A stretch of DNA of 64,000 bases from the NCBI GenBank assembly GCA_031396205.1, contig JANNKH010000114.1:15434-79433 (forward strand). The letters run 5' to 3'. Source of the stretch: CAISIP01 sp031396205 (GTDB lineage Bacteria; Pseudomonadota; Gammaproteobacteria; Burkholderiales; Burkholderiaceae_C). Shown here in pieces: positions 25,784-34,689 of the stretch; the stretch's first letter is position 1; every line of letters starts with the position of its first letter. A program made the translations under genes and the position numbers. Below the pieces are notes generated by a model. That model did no database searches. It saw nothing but the letters and a program-made list of their open reading frames with translations, and was not told the DNA's origin.

Positions 25784-26724
25784 CCGCCACCCAAGCCACG
25801 CTGAGCGCGCCCGGCACGCTGGCCGACCGTCTGTCGACGCTGCTGTACACGCGCCGCGGCCTGTTGTTGGCCGTGCTGCTGGCACCGCCCCTTTTGTGGT
25901 TCGGCGTCATCTACCTTGGCTCGTTGTTCAGCCTGCTGGCAAACAGCCTTTTCCGGCTCGATGATTTCACCGGGCAGGTCGTGCGCGAGGTGGGCCTGCG
26001 CAATTTCGTCGAGATCTTTTCGCCCACCAACCTGGACGTGGCGCTGCGCAGCACACTGATGGCGATCGCGGTCACGCTGGCCTGCAGCGTGATCGGCTTT
26101 CCGATTGCCTACTACATGGCCCGGCACGCGCGCGGCGCACAGAAAGCCATTTTGTTCGTCGCCGTCATGTTGCCGCTGTGGTCCAGTTACCTGGTGCGCG
26201 TCTACGCCTGGAAGCTGCTGCTGGCCAAGGAGGGCGCGATTTCCTGGGTTGCCGAGGCGTTGCACCTGCAGTGGCTGCTGGACGGTCTGCTCGGCCTGCC
26301 GGTTGTCGGCGGCAGCTCGCTGAGCTTCTCGCCGACGGGCACCTTCATCGTGTTTGTCTACATGTGGCTGCCGTTCATGATCCTGCCGATTCAGGCGGCC
26401 ATCGAGCGCATCCCGGGCTCCTATCTGGAAGCCTCGGGCGACCTGGGCGCGACGCCGGCGCAGACCTTGCGCAAGGTTATCCTGCCGCTGGCGATGCCGG
26501 GCATCGCCGCAGGGTCGATCTTCTCGTTTTCGCTGACGCTGGGCGACTACATCATTCCGCAGATCATCGGCAATTCCACCCAGTACATCGGGCAGGTGGT
26601 CTACCGCCAGCAGGGGGTCGCAGGCAACCTGCCGTTCGCAGCGGCGTTCTCGCTGGTGCCGATCGCGATCATCGGTGTCTACCTGTGGCTGGCCAAACGC
26701 AAGGGAGCCTTTGATGCGCTCTAG
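25780..26724 (+). CDS. Polyamine-type ABC transporter permease (PotB/YdcU-like)
   Basis: The 314-residue protein has six membrane segments and the EAA loop EASGDLGATPAQTLRKVILP. The N-terminal half has LLAPPLLWFGVIYLGSLFSL and a periplasmic loop, as in PotB. The ATG at 25780 overlaps the ATPase stop. A frame open further upstream is not used, because the family start matches MTATQATLSAPGTLADRLST. Confidence 0.9.
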   Translation: MTATQATLSAPGTLADRLSTLLYTRRGLLLAVLLAPPLLWFGVIYLGSLFSLLANSLFRLDDFTGQVVREVGLRNFVEIFSPTNLDVALRSTLMAIAVTLACSVIGFPIAYYMARHARGAQKAILFVAVMLPLWSSYLVRVYAWKLLLAKEGAISWVAEALHLQWLLDGLLGLPVVGGSSLSFSPTGTFIVFVYMWLPFMILPIQAAIERIPGSYLEASGDLGATPAQTLRKVILPLAMPGIAAGSIFSFSLTLGDYIIPQIIGNSTQYIGQVVYRQQGVAGNLPFAAAFSLVPIAIIGVYLWLAKRKGAFDAL

Positions 26725-27541
26725 CTCCGCCCGATCGTCCAAACCAGTGCGGGGCGCCTCCGTGGGACTAAAAGTCGCGGCCTGGGGTGGCGTGCTGTTC
26801 CTGCATATTCCGCTGGCGCTGATCATCCTGTACGCGTTCAGCAGCGAGGACAAGAGCTATATCTTTCCACCACCGGGCCTCACCACCCGATGGTTTGCGG
26901 TGGCGATGGAACGCCAGGATGTCTGGGACGCCATGGCGCTGTCGTTCCAGGTGGCCTCTTGGGCGACCGGCGTTGCCCTGGTGCTGGGCACATTGGCGGC
27001 CGGCGCGCTGGCACGCACCCGGTTCTTCGGCCGCGAGGTCGTCAACCTGCTGCTGATCCTGCCGATCGCACTGCCCGGCGTGATCACGGGCATCGCGCTG
27101 CGCTCGGCCTACCACTCGCTGGACATACCCTTCAGTTTCTGGACCATCGTGATCGGACACGCCACGTTCTGTGTGGTGGTGGTCTACAACAATGTCGTGG
27201 CCCGGTTGCGGCGGGTCAGTCCGTCGCTGCTCGAAGCATCGATGGATCTGGGCGCGAACGCATTCCAGACCTTTCGGCATGTGCTGCTGCCGCAGCTCGG
27301 CAGCGCCATGCTGGCCGGCGGTCTGCTGGCATTCGCGCTGAGTTTCGACGAAGTGATCGTGACCACGTTCACCGCCGGTCAGCAGACCACGCTGCCGATC
27401 TGGATGTTCCAGGAGCTGATCCGGCCGCGCCAGCGACCGGTCACCAATGTCGTCGCGGTGATCATCATCGGGCTGACCTTTGTACCCATCGTGGCCGCCT
27501 ATTGGCTGACCCGCTCCAACGAGGACAGCCATAGCCGCTGA
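26714..27541 (+). CDS. Polyamine-type ABC transporter permease (PotC/YdcV-like)
   Basis: The 275-residue protein has six membrane helices, the periplasmic GLTTRWFAVAMERQDVWDA segment typical of PotC, and the EAA loop LEASMDLGANAFQTFRHVLL. Its ATG at 26714 lies inside the end of the previous permease gene (11-base overlap), consistent with coupled translation. It completes the transmembrane channel with the PotB-like partner. Confidence 0.9.
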   Translation: MRSSSARSSKPVRGASVGLKVAAWGGVLFLHIPLALIILYAFSSEDKSYIFPPPGLTTRWFAVAMERQDVWDAMALSFQVASWATGVALVLGTLAAGALARTRFFGREVVNLLLILPIALPGVITGIALRSAYHSLDIPFSFWTIVIGHATFCVVVVYNNVVARLRRVSPSLLEASMDLGANAFQTFRHVLLPQLGSAMLAGGLLAFALSFDEVIVTTFTAGQQTTLPIWMFQELIRPRQRPVTNVVAVIIIGLTFVPIVAAYWLTRSNEDSHSR

Positions 27542-27596
27542 TTCCGCCGCAGCGCCTACCACGTATTGCCAGCAACCGACCCAAGGAGTGACGAGC

Positions 27597-29054
27597 ATGA
27601 ACCAACCAACCGCACCCGACACAGCGCTGCCGACCGAACTGCTGATCGACCACCAGCTGGTCAAGGGCGAAGGGCCCGACGAGGCCATCCTCAATCCCGC
27701 AACGGGCGACGTGCTGTGCATCGTTGCCGAAGCCTCACAGGAGCAGGTGCATCGCGCTGTCCTGGCGGCCGGTCGTGCCTTCGAGACCTTCTCACAGACC
27801 ACTCCGGGCGAACGCGCCGGCATGCTGCTGCGGCTGGCCGACGCGATCGAAGACCATGCCGAACGGTTTGCGCGGCTCGAATCACTCAACTGCGGCAAGC
27901 CCCATGCGCGGGCCCTGGGGGACGAGATACCGGCGATTGCCGATTGTTTCCGCTATTTTGCCGGCGCCGCCCGCTGCATGACCGGCTCGATCGCGGGTGA
28001 GTATCTGGCCGGACACACCAGCATGATCCGGCGCGATCCGATCGGCGTTGTCGCGTCGATCGCACCGTGGAATTACCCGCTGATGATGGCCGCCTGGAAG
28101 ATCGCGCCCGCGCTGGCGGGCGGCAACACGGTCGTTCTAAAGCCCAGCGAGCAAACGCCGCTGACCGCGCTGTTGCTGGCGCGGCTGGCGATCGACATCC
28201 TGCCCAAGGGCGTGCTCAATGTCGTGTGTGGCCGTGGCGCCAGCGTCGGCCAGAGCCTGGTCGAGCATCCGCAGGTGCGCATGGTGTCGGTCACCGGCGA
28301 CGTGGCCACCGGCCGCCGGATCCTTCAGGCTGCGTCGGCTACGCTCAAGCGCACCCATCTCGAGCTCGGCGGCAAGGCGCCGGTGATCGTGTTCGACGAT
28401 GCCGACCTGGCCGCCGTTGTCGAGGGCCTGCGCACCTTCGGCTACTACAACGCAGGCCAGGACTGCACGGCGGCCTGCCGTGTCTATGCCGGGGCCCGCA
28501 TCTACGACAGGCTGGTCGCCGATCTCAGTTCCGCCGCGGCCAGCCTGAAGATGGGAACCCAGGACGAAGACGGCGTCGAACTCGGCCCGCTGATATCGGA
28601 CCGCCAGCGCAACCGGGTGGCCAGCTTTGTCGAGCGGGCCCAGATGGCCGGCCACATGGAGGTCACCACCGGCGGCAAGCTGCGGCCGGGCGCCGGTTTT
28701 TTCTACGAACCCACGGTAATTGCCGGTGCGCGCCAGGAAGACGAGATCGTGCAACGCGAAGTATTCGGACCGGTCGTGTCCGTCACGCGATTCAACGACA
28801 CCGACCAGATGGTGCGCTGGGCCAACGACTCGGAGTACGGCCTGGCCTCCAGCGTCTGGACCCAGGACGTGGGCCGCGCCATGCGCGTCGCCAAGCAGTT
28901 GCAGTATGGCTGCACCTGGATCAACACCCACTTCATGCTGGTCAACGAGATGCCGCACGGTGGTCTCAAGTCATCGGGCTATGGCAAGGACATGTCGATG
29001 GTTGCCCTGGAAGACTACACGGTGGCGCGCCACGTGATGGTGAAACTGCACTGA
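27597..29054 (+). CDS. patD: Gamma-aminobutyraldehyde dehydrogenase-like aldehyde dehydrogenase
   Basis: The 485-residue ALDH has the N-terminal NPATGDVLCIVAEAS, cofactor-binding SIAPWNYPLMMAAWKIAPAL, catalytic glutamate E256 (LELGGKAP) and nucleophile C290 (NAGQDCTAACR). AAGGAG (27583-27588) overlaps the upstream GTG at 27588, so the ATG at 27597 is the real start. Placement 56 bases behind the polyamine-type importer supports oxidation of 4-aminobutyraldehyde to GABA in putrescine breakdown. A general ALDH role cannot be excluded from sequence alone. Confidence 0.82.
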   Translation: MNQPTAPDTALPTELLIDHQLVKGEGPDEAILNPATGDVLCIVAEASQEQVHRAVLAAGRAFETFSQTTPGERAGMLLRLADAIEDHAERFARLESLNCGKPHARALGDEIPAIADCFRYFAGAARCMTGSIAGEYLAGHTSMIRRDPIGVVASIAPWNYPLMMAAWKIAPALAGGNTVVLKPSEQTPLTALLLARLAIDILPKGVLNVVCGRGASVGQSLVEHPQVRMVSVTGDVATGRRILQAASATLKRTHLELGGKAPVIVFDDADLAAVVEGLRTFGYYNAGQDCTAACRVYAGARIYDRLVADLSSAAASLKMGTQDEDGVELGPLISDRQRNRVASFVERAQMAGHMEVTTGGKLRPGAGFFYEPTVIAGARQEDEIVQREVFGPVVSVTRFNDTDQMVRWANDSEYGLASSVWTQDVGRAMRVAKQLQYGCTWINTHFMLVNEMPHGGLKSSGYGKDMSMVALEDYTVARHVMVKLH

Positions 29055-29098
29055 GGCAGGCATCTGCGCGCACGCCGGTGTTCGCGCGGACCGGCCGC

Positions 29099-30424
29099 TC
29101 AGGCGGCAATAGTGTCCACCAGGATCGGGCGCTCCGTTGGAGCCATGTCCCCGATCGTGATGCACTGGGCCGCGCGCGTGCAGGCCGATGCGGCCATGGC
29201 CGCATCGGCTGCATGCAGCTGCGCGATCCGGTCACCCACCGTGACCCGGGCGCCTACACCGAGCACCGCGTCAAGCCCGACACGGTGGTCAACCGGATCG
29301 CTGGCGCGCCGGCGCCCGCCGCCCAGTTCGATCACCAGCAGGCCAATCTCTCGCGTCGCGATATTGGTGATCCAGCCATCGCGCGTCGCCAGTACCGGCT
29401 GTTGCACCGGCGCGGCTGCGAGGTACTGCGCGGGGCGCTCGACGAAATCGCCCGGACCACCCAGTACTGCGACCATGCGCGCGAAATGCTCCAGTGCAGA
29501 ACCATCGTCCAGCACCCGGTCGAGCCGAACGATCGCCTGCTCCCGACCGGTCGCCAGCTTGCCTAAAACCAGCAACTCCGCGCACAAGGCCAACGTCACC
29601 GCCAATAGCCGCGGCTCGCGGCGCCGGCCGCTGAGAAAATCAACCGCCTCACGCACCTCCAGTGCATTGCCGCAACTGTGGCCCAGCACCTGGTTCATGT
29701 CGGTGATCAGCGCGCGCGTCGGCAATCCGGCGCCATTGGCCACCGACACCAATGACTGCGCAAGTTCGCGCGCCATCGCGGTGGACGCGGCAAACGCGCC
29801 ATTGCCGGTCTTGACGTCCAGCACCAGTCCCTGCAACCCGGCCGCCAGCTTCTTGGACAGTATGCTGGCGGTGATCAGCGGGATCGATTCGACAGTGGCG
29901 GTCACGTCGCGCACCGCATACAGCCGCCGATCGGCCGGGGCGAGGTCGGCGGTCTGGCCAACGATGGCGCAGCCGGCGGCGCGCAGGGCCTGGCGCAACC
30001 TGTCGTTCGTCGGGGCGGTCTGGTAGCCAGGAATGCTGTCCATCTTGTCCAGCGTGCCGCCGGTGTGGCCCAGGCCGCGGCCAGAGATCATCGGCACGAA
30101 GGCGCCGCAGGCCGCCAGCATCGGCGCCAGCACCAGGCTGACCTTGTCGCCGACGCCGCCGGTGGAATGCTTGTCCAGGGTCGGGCCGTCGAAGTTCTCG
30201 CCGCTCCAGTCCATCACGCGGCCCGAATGCGTCATCGCGCGGGTCAGCGCTACGGTCTCGGCTGTGTCCATGCCATTGAGGAAGGCCGCCATGGCCATCG
30301 CGGCGGCCTGGCCCTCGCTCCAACTGCCGTCGACCAGGCCGGTGACAAAGGCCGCAATCTGCGCCTGGTTCAGCGTCCCACCGTCGCGTTTGATGCGAAT
30401 AATCTCCTGGGCCAGCATCGCCAT
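29099..30424 (-). CDS. deoA: Thymidine phosphorylase
   Basis: The 441-residue enzyme has the family signature DKHSTGGVGDKVSLVLAP for phosphate and nucleoside binding. MISGRGLGHTGGTLDKMDSI and VRDVTATVESIPLITASILS follow, with the KLAAG segment and a C-terminal alpha/beta domain. It splits thymidine (and often deoxyuridine) with phosphate into base and deoxyribose 1-phosphate. It is the last gene of the minus-strand nucleoside operon, 16 bases behind cytidine deaminase. Confidence 0.95.
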   Translation of the reverse strand: MAMLAQEIIRIKRDGGTLNQAQIAAFVTGLVDGSWSEGQAAAMAMAAFLNGMDTAETVALTRAMTHSGRVMDWSGENFDGPTLDKHSTGGVGDKVSLVLAPMLAACGAFVPMISGRGLGHTGGTLDKMDSIPGYQTAPTNDRLRQALRAAGCAIVGQTADLAPADRRLYAVRDVTATVESIPLITASILSKKLAAGLQGLVLDVKTGNGAFAASTAMARELAQSLVSVANGAGLPTRALITDMNQVLGHSCGNALEVREAVDFLSGRRREPRLLAVTLALCAELLVLGKLATGREQAIVRLDRVLDDGSALEHFARMVAVLGGPGDFVERPAQYLAAAPVQQPVLATRDGWITNIATREIGLLVIELGGGRRRASDPVDHRVGLDAVLGVGARVTVGDRIAQLHAADAAMAASACTRAAQCITIGDMAPTERPILVDTIAA

Positions 30425-30440
30425 CGCCTGGACTCCCCGA

Positions 30441-30863
30441 TCAGGCCAGGTGTTCGGGACCGAAACTATGCGGCAGCAGTTGATCCAGCGTAAAGCTCGC
30501 CCGCACCTGTTGCGGATTGGCGATCAGGATCGGCGTTTGCGGCCCGGCGAATTCGCGAATCTTCTGGCGGCAGCCGCCACATGGCGTGACCAGGCCGTCG
30601 CCCAGGCCGACCACCATTACCGCGCGCACGTTGCTGCCACCGGCCAGCACCATTGCGCTGAGCGCGCCGGCCTCGGCGCACAGGCCCTGCGGATAGGCCG
30701 CGTTCTCCACATTGCAACCGGCATGGATGCGGCCCTGCGCATCGAGCACCGCCGCGCCGACAGGGAAACGCGAGTACGGCGCATGCGCGCGCGCCATCGC
30801 TGCACTGGCGGCTGCCAGCAGCGCGCCTCGTAGCGCCTCGTCGATCTCGAACGGTTCGGCCAT
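30441..30863 (-). CDS. cdd: Cytidine deaminase
   Basis: The 140-residue homotetramer-type enzyme has FPVGAAVLDAQGRIHAGCNV, the active-site ENAAYPQGLCAEAGALSAM and the zinc pair PCGGCRQ. It deaminates cytidine and deoxycytidine to uridine and deoxyuridine, feeding the phosphorylase encoded next. The ATG at 30863 is five bases after the permease stop. The reading frame extends upstream inside the permease gene, but that part is not real. Confidence 0.95.
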   Translation of the reverse strand: MAEPFEIDEALRGALLAAASAAMARAHAPYSRFPVGAAVLDAQGRIHAGCNVENAAYPQGLCAEAGALSAMVLAGGSNVRAVMVVGLGDGLVTPCGGCRQKIREFAGPQTPILIANPQQVRASFTLDQLLPHSFGPEHLA

Positions 30864-30868
30864 CGCGC

Positions 30869-31837
30869 TCAACGCTCCTTCAGGTAGGGCCGGCCCAACG
30901 CCTGCGGCGCGACGGTACGCCCGATGAACCCGGCCAGCAGCACCACCGTCAACAGATACGGCAGGGCCTGTATGGCTTGCACCGGCACCAGGCCGATGAT
31001 CGGCAACGGCACGCCCTGCAGTCGGATTGCGACCGCATCCAGGAAGCCAAACAACAGACAGGCCCAGAACGCTCCCACCGGATGCCATTTGCCGAAGATC
31101 ATCGCGGCCAGCGCCATGAAGCCACGGCCCGCCGTCATGTTGGGCACGAAGGACGCGTTCTGCGCCAGCACCAGATAGCTGCCGGCCAGGCCGCACAGCA
31201 GGCCGTTGAGCGTCAGCGCCGCATAGCGCATGCGCGACACCGAGACACCGGCGGCATCGACCATGTGGGCATTCTCGCCCACCGCGCGCAGCCGCAGGCC
31301 GAAGCGGGTGCGGTACAGCAGCCACCAGACCGCCGGCACCAGGGACAGCGCCACATACACCAGGATGTTGTGGCTGAGCAGTCCCTCGCCCAGCACAGGG
31401 CCAACCACCGGAACGTTTTGCAAGGCCGCGACGGCGCCCGGCATCAACGCCTGCATCCGCACCTCGGTCGTCACGGGGGGCGTCTGGCCGCCTTGCGCGA
31501 ACCAGGCGATGCCCAGCACCGCCGTCATGCCCACCGCGATGATGTTGATCGCCACTCCCGACACGACCTGGTCGCCGCGATGGCTGACGCAGGCCAGCCC
31601 GTGCAACCAGGACAGCAGCACGGTGGTGCCCATCGCGATCACCAGGGCCAGCGTTGTGGAGCCGAAAGTCACGCCGGCGGCGCCTGCCGCAAAGGCGGCG
31701 AACAGCATCTTGCCCTCCAGCCCGATATCGATGACACCGGCGCGCTCCGACAACAACCCGGCCAGCGCGCACAGGATCAGCGGCGTCGACACCCGCAGCG
31801 TCGACGCAATCAACGAGCCGATCATGGCCTCATCCAT
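30869..31837 (-). CDS. Nucleoside ABC transporter permease 2 (BmpC/NupQ-like)
   Basis: The 322-residue protein starts MDEAMIGSLIASTLRVSTPL. It has about eight hydrophobic helices, with the type II-like importer signatures LSERAGVIDIGLEGKMLFAA and GLRLRAVGENAHMVDAAGV that mark nucleoside/BMP-family permeases. The final helices end in GRPYLKER. Its start lies 8 bases inside the end of the preceding permease gene. Substrates of relatives are purine or pyrimidine nucleosides. Confidence 0.9.
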   Translation of the reverse strand: MDEAMIGSLIASTLRVSTPLILCALAGLLSERAGVIDIGLEGKMLFAAFAAGAAGVTFGSTTLALVIAMGTTVLLSWLHGLACVSHRGDQVVSGVAINIIAVGMTAVLGIAWFAQGGQTPPVTTEVRMQALMPGAVAALQNVPVVGPVLGEGLLSHNILVYVALSLVPAVWWLLYRTRFGLRLRAVGENAHMVDAAGVSVSRMRYAALTLNGLLCGLAGSYLVLAQNASFVPNMTAGRGFMALAAMIFGKWHPVGAFWACLLFGFLDAVAIRLQGVPLPIIGLVPVQAIQALPYLLTVVLLAGFIGRTVAPQALGRPYLKER

Positions 31838-32957
31838 GGGCGGCCCCTTTCGCCACCGATGCGCCGCCACGCAAGGCGTTCAACGCCCACGCAACCGTGG
31901 GCGCCAGTACATACGCCATCGCGCCCGAGAACAACACGATGAATCCCTGCAGCATCACCACCATGTCGCGGCTGAAGCCGCGCACCTCGAAGCTGACCTC
32001 GGCGCCGCCCTGAAACAACGCGCCAAACAGGATGCTGGCCAGCACGATGCCAAACGGATGGCTGCGCCCCATCAGCGATACCGCGATGCCGGTGAAGCCG
32101 GCGCCGCTGACATATTCGAGCATCAGGCGCCCGCTGACGCCGGCAATCTCGTTCATGCCAACCATGCCGGCCAGCGCACCCGATACCCCCATCGCCAAAA
32201 TGACCTGGTGGTTCGGGTTGATGCCGGCGTAGGCGGCAGCACGGGCGCTGGAGCCGGTGGCGCGCAGGTCGTAGCCAAGCCGGGTATGCCAGAGCAGGAA
32301 ATACACGCCCGCTGCGGCCAGCAAGGCCAGAAAGACGCTGGTGTTGAGTGGCGAATTGGGCCATTCCACACCGAGCCACCCCATGAAACTGTGCATGCTC
32401 GGCAGCTTGGCCGATTCCGCGAAGGAAGCGCTCTCGACCGACATGTTGCCCGGCACCTTGAGATGGTTGACCAGCAGGTAGACCAGCAGGCTGCTGGCCA
32501 GGAAATTGAACATGATGGTGGTGATCACGACATGGCTGCCGCGGTAGGCCTGCAGGTAGGCCGGCACCGCCGCCCAGACCATGCCGAACAGGGCTCCGAC
32601 CAGCAGCATCAGCGGCAGCATCGCCCAGGCCGGCAGCATGTGCGACAGCCATAGCGCGACCAGGCCGGTGCCCAGGCCTCCCAGGATGGCCTGGCCCTCG
32701 CCGCCAATATTGAACAGGCCGCCGTGAAAGGCCACCGCCACCGCCAGCCCGGTGAAGACGAAGGTGGTCGCGTAGTACAGGGTATAGCTCAGGCCGCGCG
32801 TGGTTCCAAAGGCCCCGTGCACCAGCACCTGGATCACCTCCAGCGGATTCTGGCCGACCAGCCAGACCATCACACCGGCCGCCAGCAGGGCAACTGCCAG
32901 GTTGATGACGGGCAACAGGACGAGGTCGGCCCAGCGCGGCAAAGGTTGATTTGTCAT
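31830..32957 (-). CDS. Nucleoside ABC transporter permease 1 (BmpB/NupP-like)
   Basis: The 375-residue permease starts MTNQPLPRWADLVLLPVINL and has about ten helices, GLFNIGGEGQAILGGLGTGL, a large middle loop and GYDLRATGSSARAAAYAGIN. These are standard for the first permease of nucleoside-type importers. The start overlaps the ATPase stop by four bases. The frame runs further upstream inside the ATPase gene, but the ATG at 32957 matches the family. Confidence 0.9.
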   Translation of the reverse strand: MTNQPLPRWADLVLLPVINLAVALLAAGVMVWLVGQNPLEVIQVLVHGAFGTTRGLSYTLYYATTFVFTGLAVAVAFHGGLFNIGGEGQAILGGLGTGLVALWLSHMLPAWAMLPLMLLVGALFGMVWAAVPAYLQAYRGSHVVITTIMFNFLASSLLVYLLVNHLKVPGNMSVESASFAESAKLPSMHSFMGWLGVEWPNSPLNTSVFLALLAAAGVYFLLWHTRLGYDLRATGSSARAAAYAGINPNHQVILAMGVSGALAGMVGMNEIAGVSGRLMLEYVSGAGFTGIAVSLMGRSHPFGIVLASILFGALFQGGAEVSFEVRGFSRDMVVMLQGFIVLFSGAMAYVLAPTVAWALNALRGGASVAKGAAHG

Positions 32958-34528
32958 GCGGACGTTCCCGTGGCCGCGGCCTTGGCAGCAACGCCCTCTT
33001 TGGCGCGCCCGCCACCGATCATCAACATGCCCAGCGTGCTCTCGTTGCACTCGCCGATTGGCAGCTCGCCGGCGACCCGGCCCTGGTTCATCACGATCAC
33101 CCGATCGGACAACGCCAGGATTTCATCCAACTCGCTGGACACCACCAGCACCGCGCAACCGGCGTCGCGCATCGCCCGTAGCTGGCTGTAGATGAATTCG
33201 ATGGCGCCGATGTCCACGCCGCGCGTCGGCTGACCGACCAGCAGCACCGTGGGCGACTGGCCAAGCTCGCGCGCCAGCACCAGCTTTTGCTGATTGCCAC
33301 CCGAAAAACTCGCACACTGCAATTGCGCGTCGCGCGGGCGCACGTCAAAGCGCTCCATCATGTCGACCGTGGCCCGCTGCATCTGTGGATGCTGCATCCA
33401 GCCGGCCCGGCAATACTGCGGCAACCATTCGTAACCGAGCACCGCCGATTCCCAGGCCTCGAAGGCCATGACCATGGCGCGTTCATGCCGGTCCTCCGGC
33501 ACGTGCGCCACACCCAGGTTGCGGGCCGTGCGCGGGTCGATCCAGGCACCGGCACGAAAGGTCTTGGCCCCGACCGACAAGCTGCCCTCGCCCGGCGCCA
33601 GCAGCCCGGACAACACCTCCAGCAGTTCGCTCTGGCCATTGCCCGACACGCCGGCAATGCCGACGATCTCGCCGGCCTTGAGATCGATATCGAGCTTGTG
33701 CAGCCGCACCACGCCCATCGGGTCGCGCACATGGATGCCGCGCGCCTGCATCAACACTGCGCCTGGCGGCTTGTCGCTGTCACCGACCCGGCCCATGTTC
33801 ACCTTGCGCCCGACCATGGCCTCGGCCAGCCCCTCGATGCTGGCGTCGGCAATCGCGACCTCCTGCACCACGCGACCGGCGCGCATCACCGTGACGCGGT
33901 CGCACAGCCGCATCACTTCCTTGAGCTTGTGGGTGATGAGCAAGATCGTCGTACCTTGCTCGCGCAGCAGCGCCAGCACGCCGAACAACTGCTCGGTCTC
34001 CTGCGGCGTCAGCACCGCGGTGGGTTCGTCCAGGATCAGGATCTTCGCGCCGCGATACAGGGCCTTGAGAATCTCCAGCCGCTGCCGATCGCCCACCGAC
34101 AGATCGCCCACCAGCGCGTCGAGTTCGACCTTCAGGCCGGTGGAGGCCATGAGCTCGATCAAACGCTTGCGCACAATACCCTCTGCTTTGTGCAGCAGCA
34201 CATGCGGCTCTGCGCCCAGCATCACGTTTTCCAGCGCCGACAGCGTATCGACCAGCATGAAATGCTGGTGCACCATGCCGATGCCCAGCGCGATCGCCTC
34301 GTGCGCATTGCGGATCGTGGCGTCCTTGCCGAACACCCGGATCGAGCCGCTGTCGCAGGCATAGAACCCGTACAGCACCGACATCAGCGTGCTCTTGCCA
34401 GCCCCGTTTTCCCCCACGATGCCATGCACCGTGCCCTCGGCCACGGTCAGGTTCACATCCGCATTGGCCTGCACCGGGCCAAACCGTTTGCTGATACCGA
34501 GCATCTCGACCGCTGGCGCGTCGGACAA
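32954..34528 (-). CDS. Nucleoside ABC transporter ATPase (tandem domains, BmpA-associated)
   Basis: The 524-residue protein carries two ABC domains. The first has Walker A GENGAGKST, signature LSVGDRQR and Walker B ILILDEPTAVLT. The second (after about residue 260) is divergent, with a degenerate A-loop GVSGNGQSE, SGGNQQK and VLLVGQPTRGVD. This layout is normal for the sugar/nucleoside class. The first start is a TTG at 34528, with an ATG at 34504 as the alternative, and neither has a strong ribosome site. A 119-base inverted repeat separates it from the binding-protein gene upstream. Confidence 0.9.
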   Translation of the reverse strand: MSDAPAVEMLGISKRFGPVQANADVNLTVAEGTVHGIVGENGAGKSTLMSVLYGFYACDSGSIRVFGKDATIRNAHEAIALGIGMVHQHFMLVDTLSALENVMLGAEPHVLLHKAEGIVRKRLIELMASTGLKVELDALVGDLSVGDRQRLEILKALYRGAKILILDEPTAVLTPQETEQLFGVLALLREQGTTILLITHKLKEVMRLCDRVTVMRAGRVVQEVAIADASIEGLAEAMVGRKVNMGRVGDSDKPPGAVLMQARGIHVRDPMGVVRLHKLDIDLKAGEIVGIAGVSGNGQSELLEVLSGLLAPGEGSLSVGAKTFRAGAWIDPRTARNLGVAHVPEDRHERAMVMAFEAWESAVLGYEWLPQYCRAGWMQHPQMQRATVDMMERFDVRPRDAQLQCASFSGGNQQKLVLARELGQSPTVLLVGQPTRGVDIGAIEFIYSQLRAMRDAGCAVLVVSSELDEILALSDRVIVMNQGRVAGELPIGECNESTLGMLMIGGGRAKEGVAAKAAATGTSA

Positions 34529-34570
34529 AGCGGTCGCCCTTTATGCGATGGAAGTGATCTTGACACTATG

Positions 34571-34689
34571 AGATGGTGCAGATTCCGTAGCGAGCGGGTC
34601 AAGATGGCGCCGAGGAGCAAAGCCGTACACCTGTACGGAGAGCACCGCAGACGCCAGATTGGCCCGCGCAGTAGGAAGATGCACTATCT
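34571..34689. repeat. 119-base nested inverted repeat, candidate structured RNA or mRNA stabiliser
   Basis: Arms at 34571-34580 (AGATGGTGCA) and 34680-34689 pair with one G-U. Inside, TTCC pairs with GGAA, CGGGTC with GGCCCG, AA with TT, and TGGCG with CGCCA. The apical stem CCGTAC/GTACGG (34623-34638) closes an ACCT loop. Facing GA/GA steps occur twice in the plus-strand reading. It lies between the binding-protein stop and the ATPase start, inside the operon. Position fits an mRNA element that raises binding-protein yield over the membrane parts; it could also be a small RNA or repeat family. Its segments look familiar from Burkholderiales intergenic DNA, but I cannot name the family with certainty. 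Confidence 0.6.
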
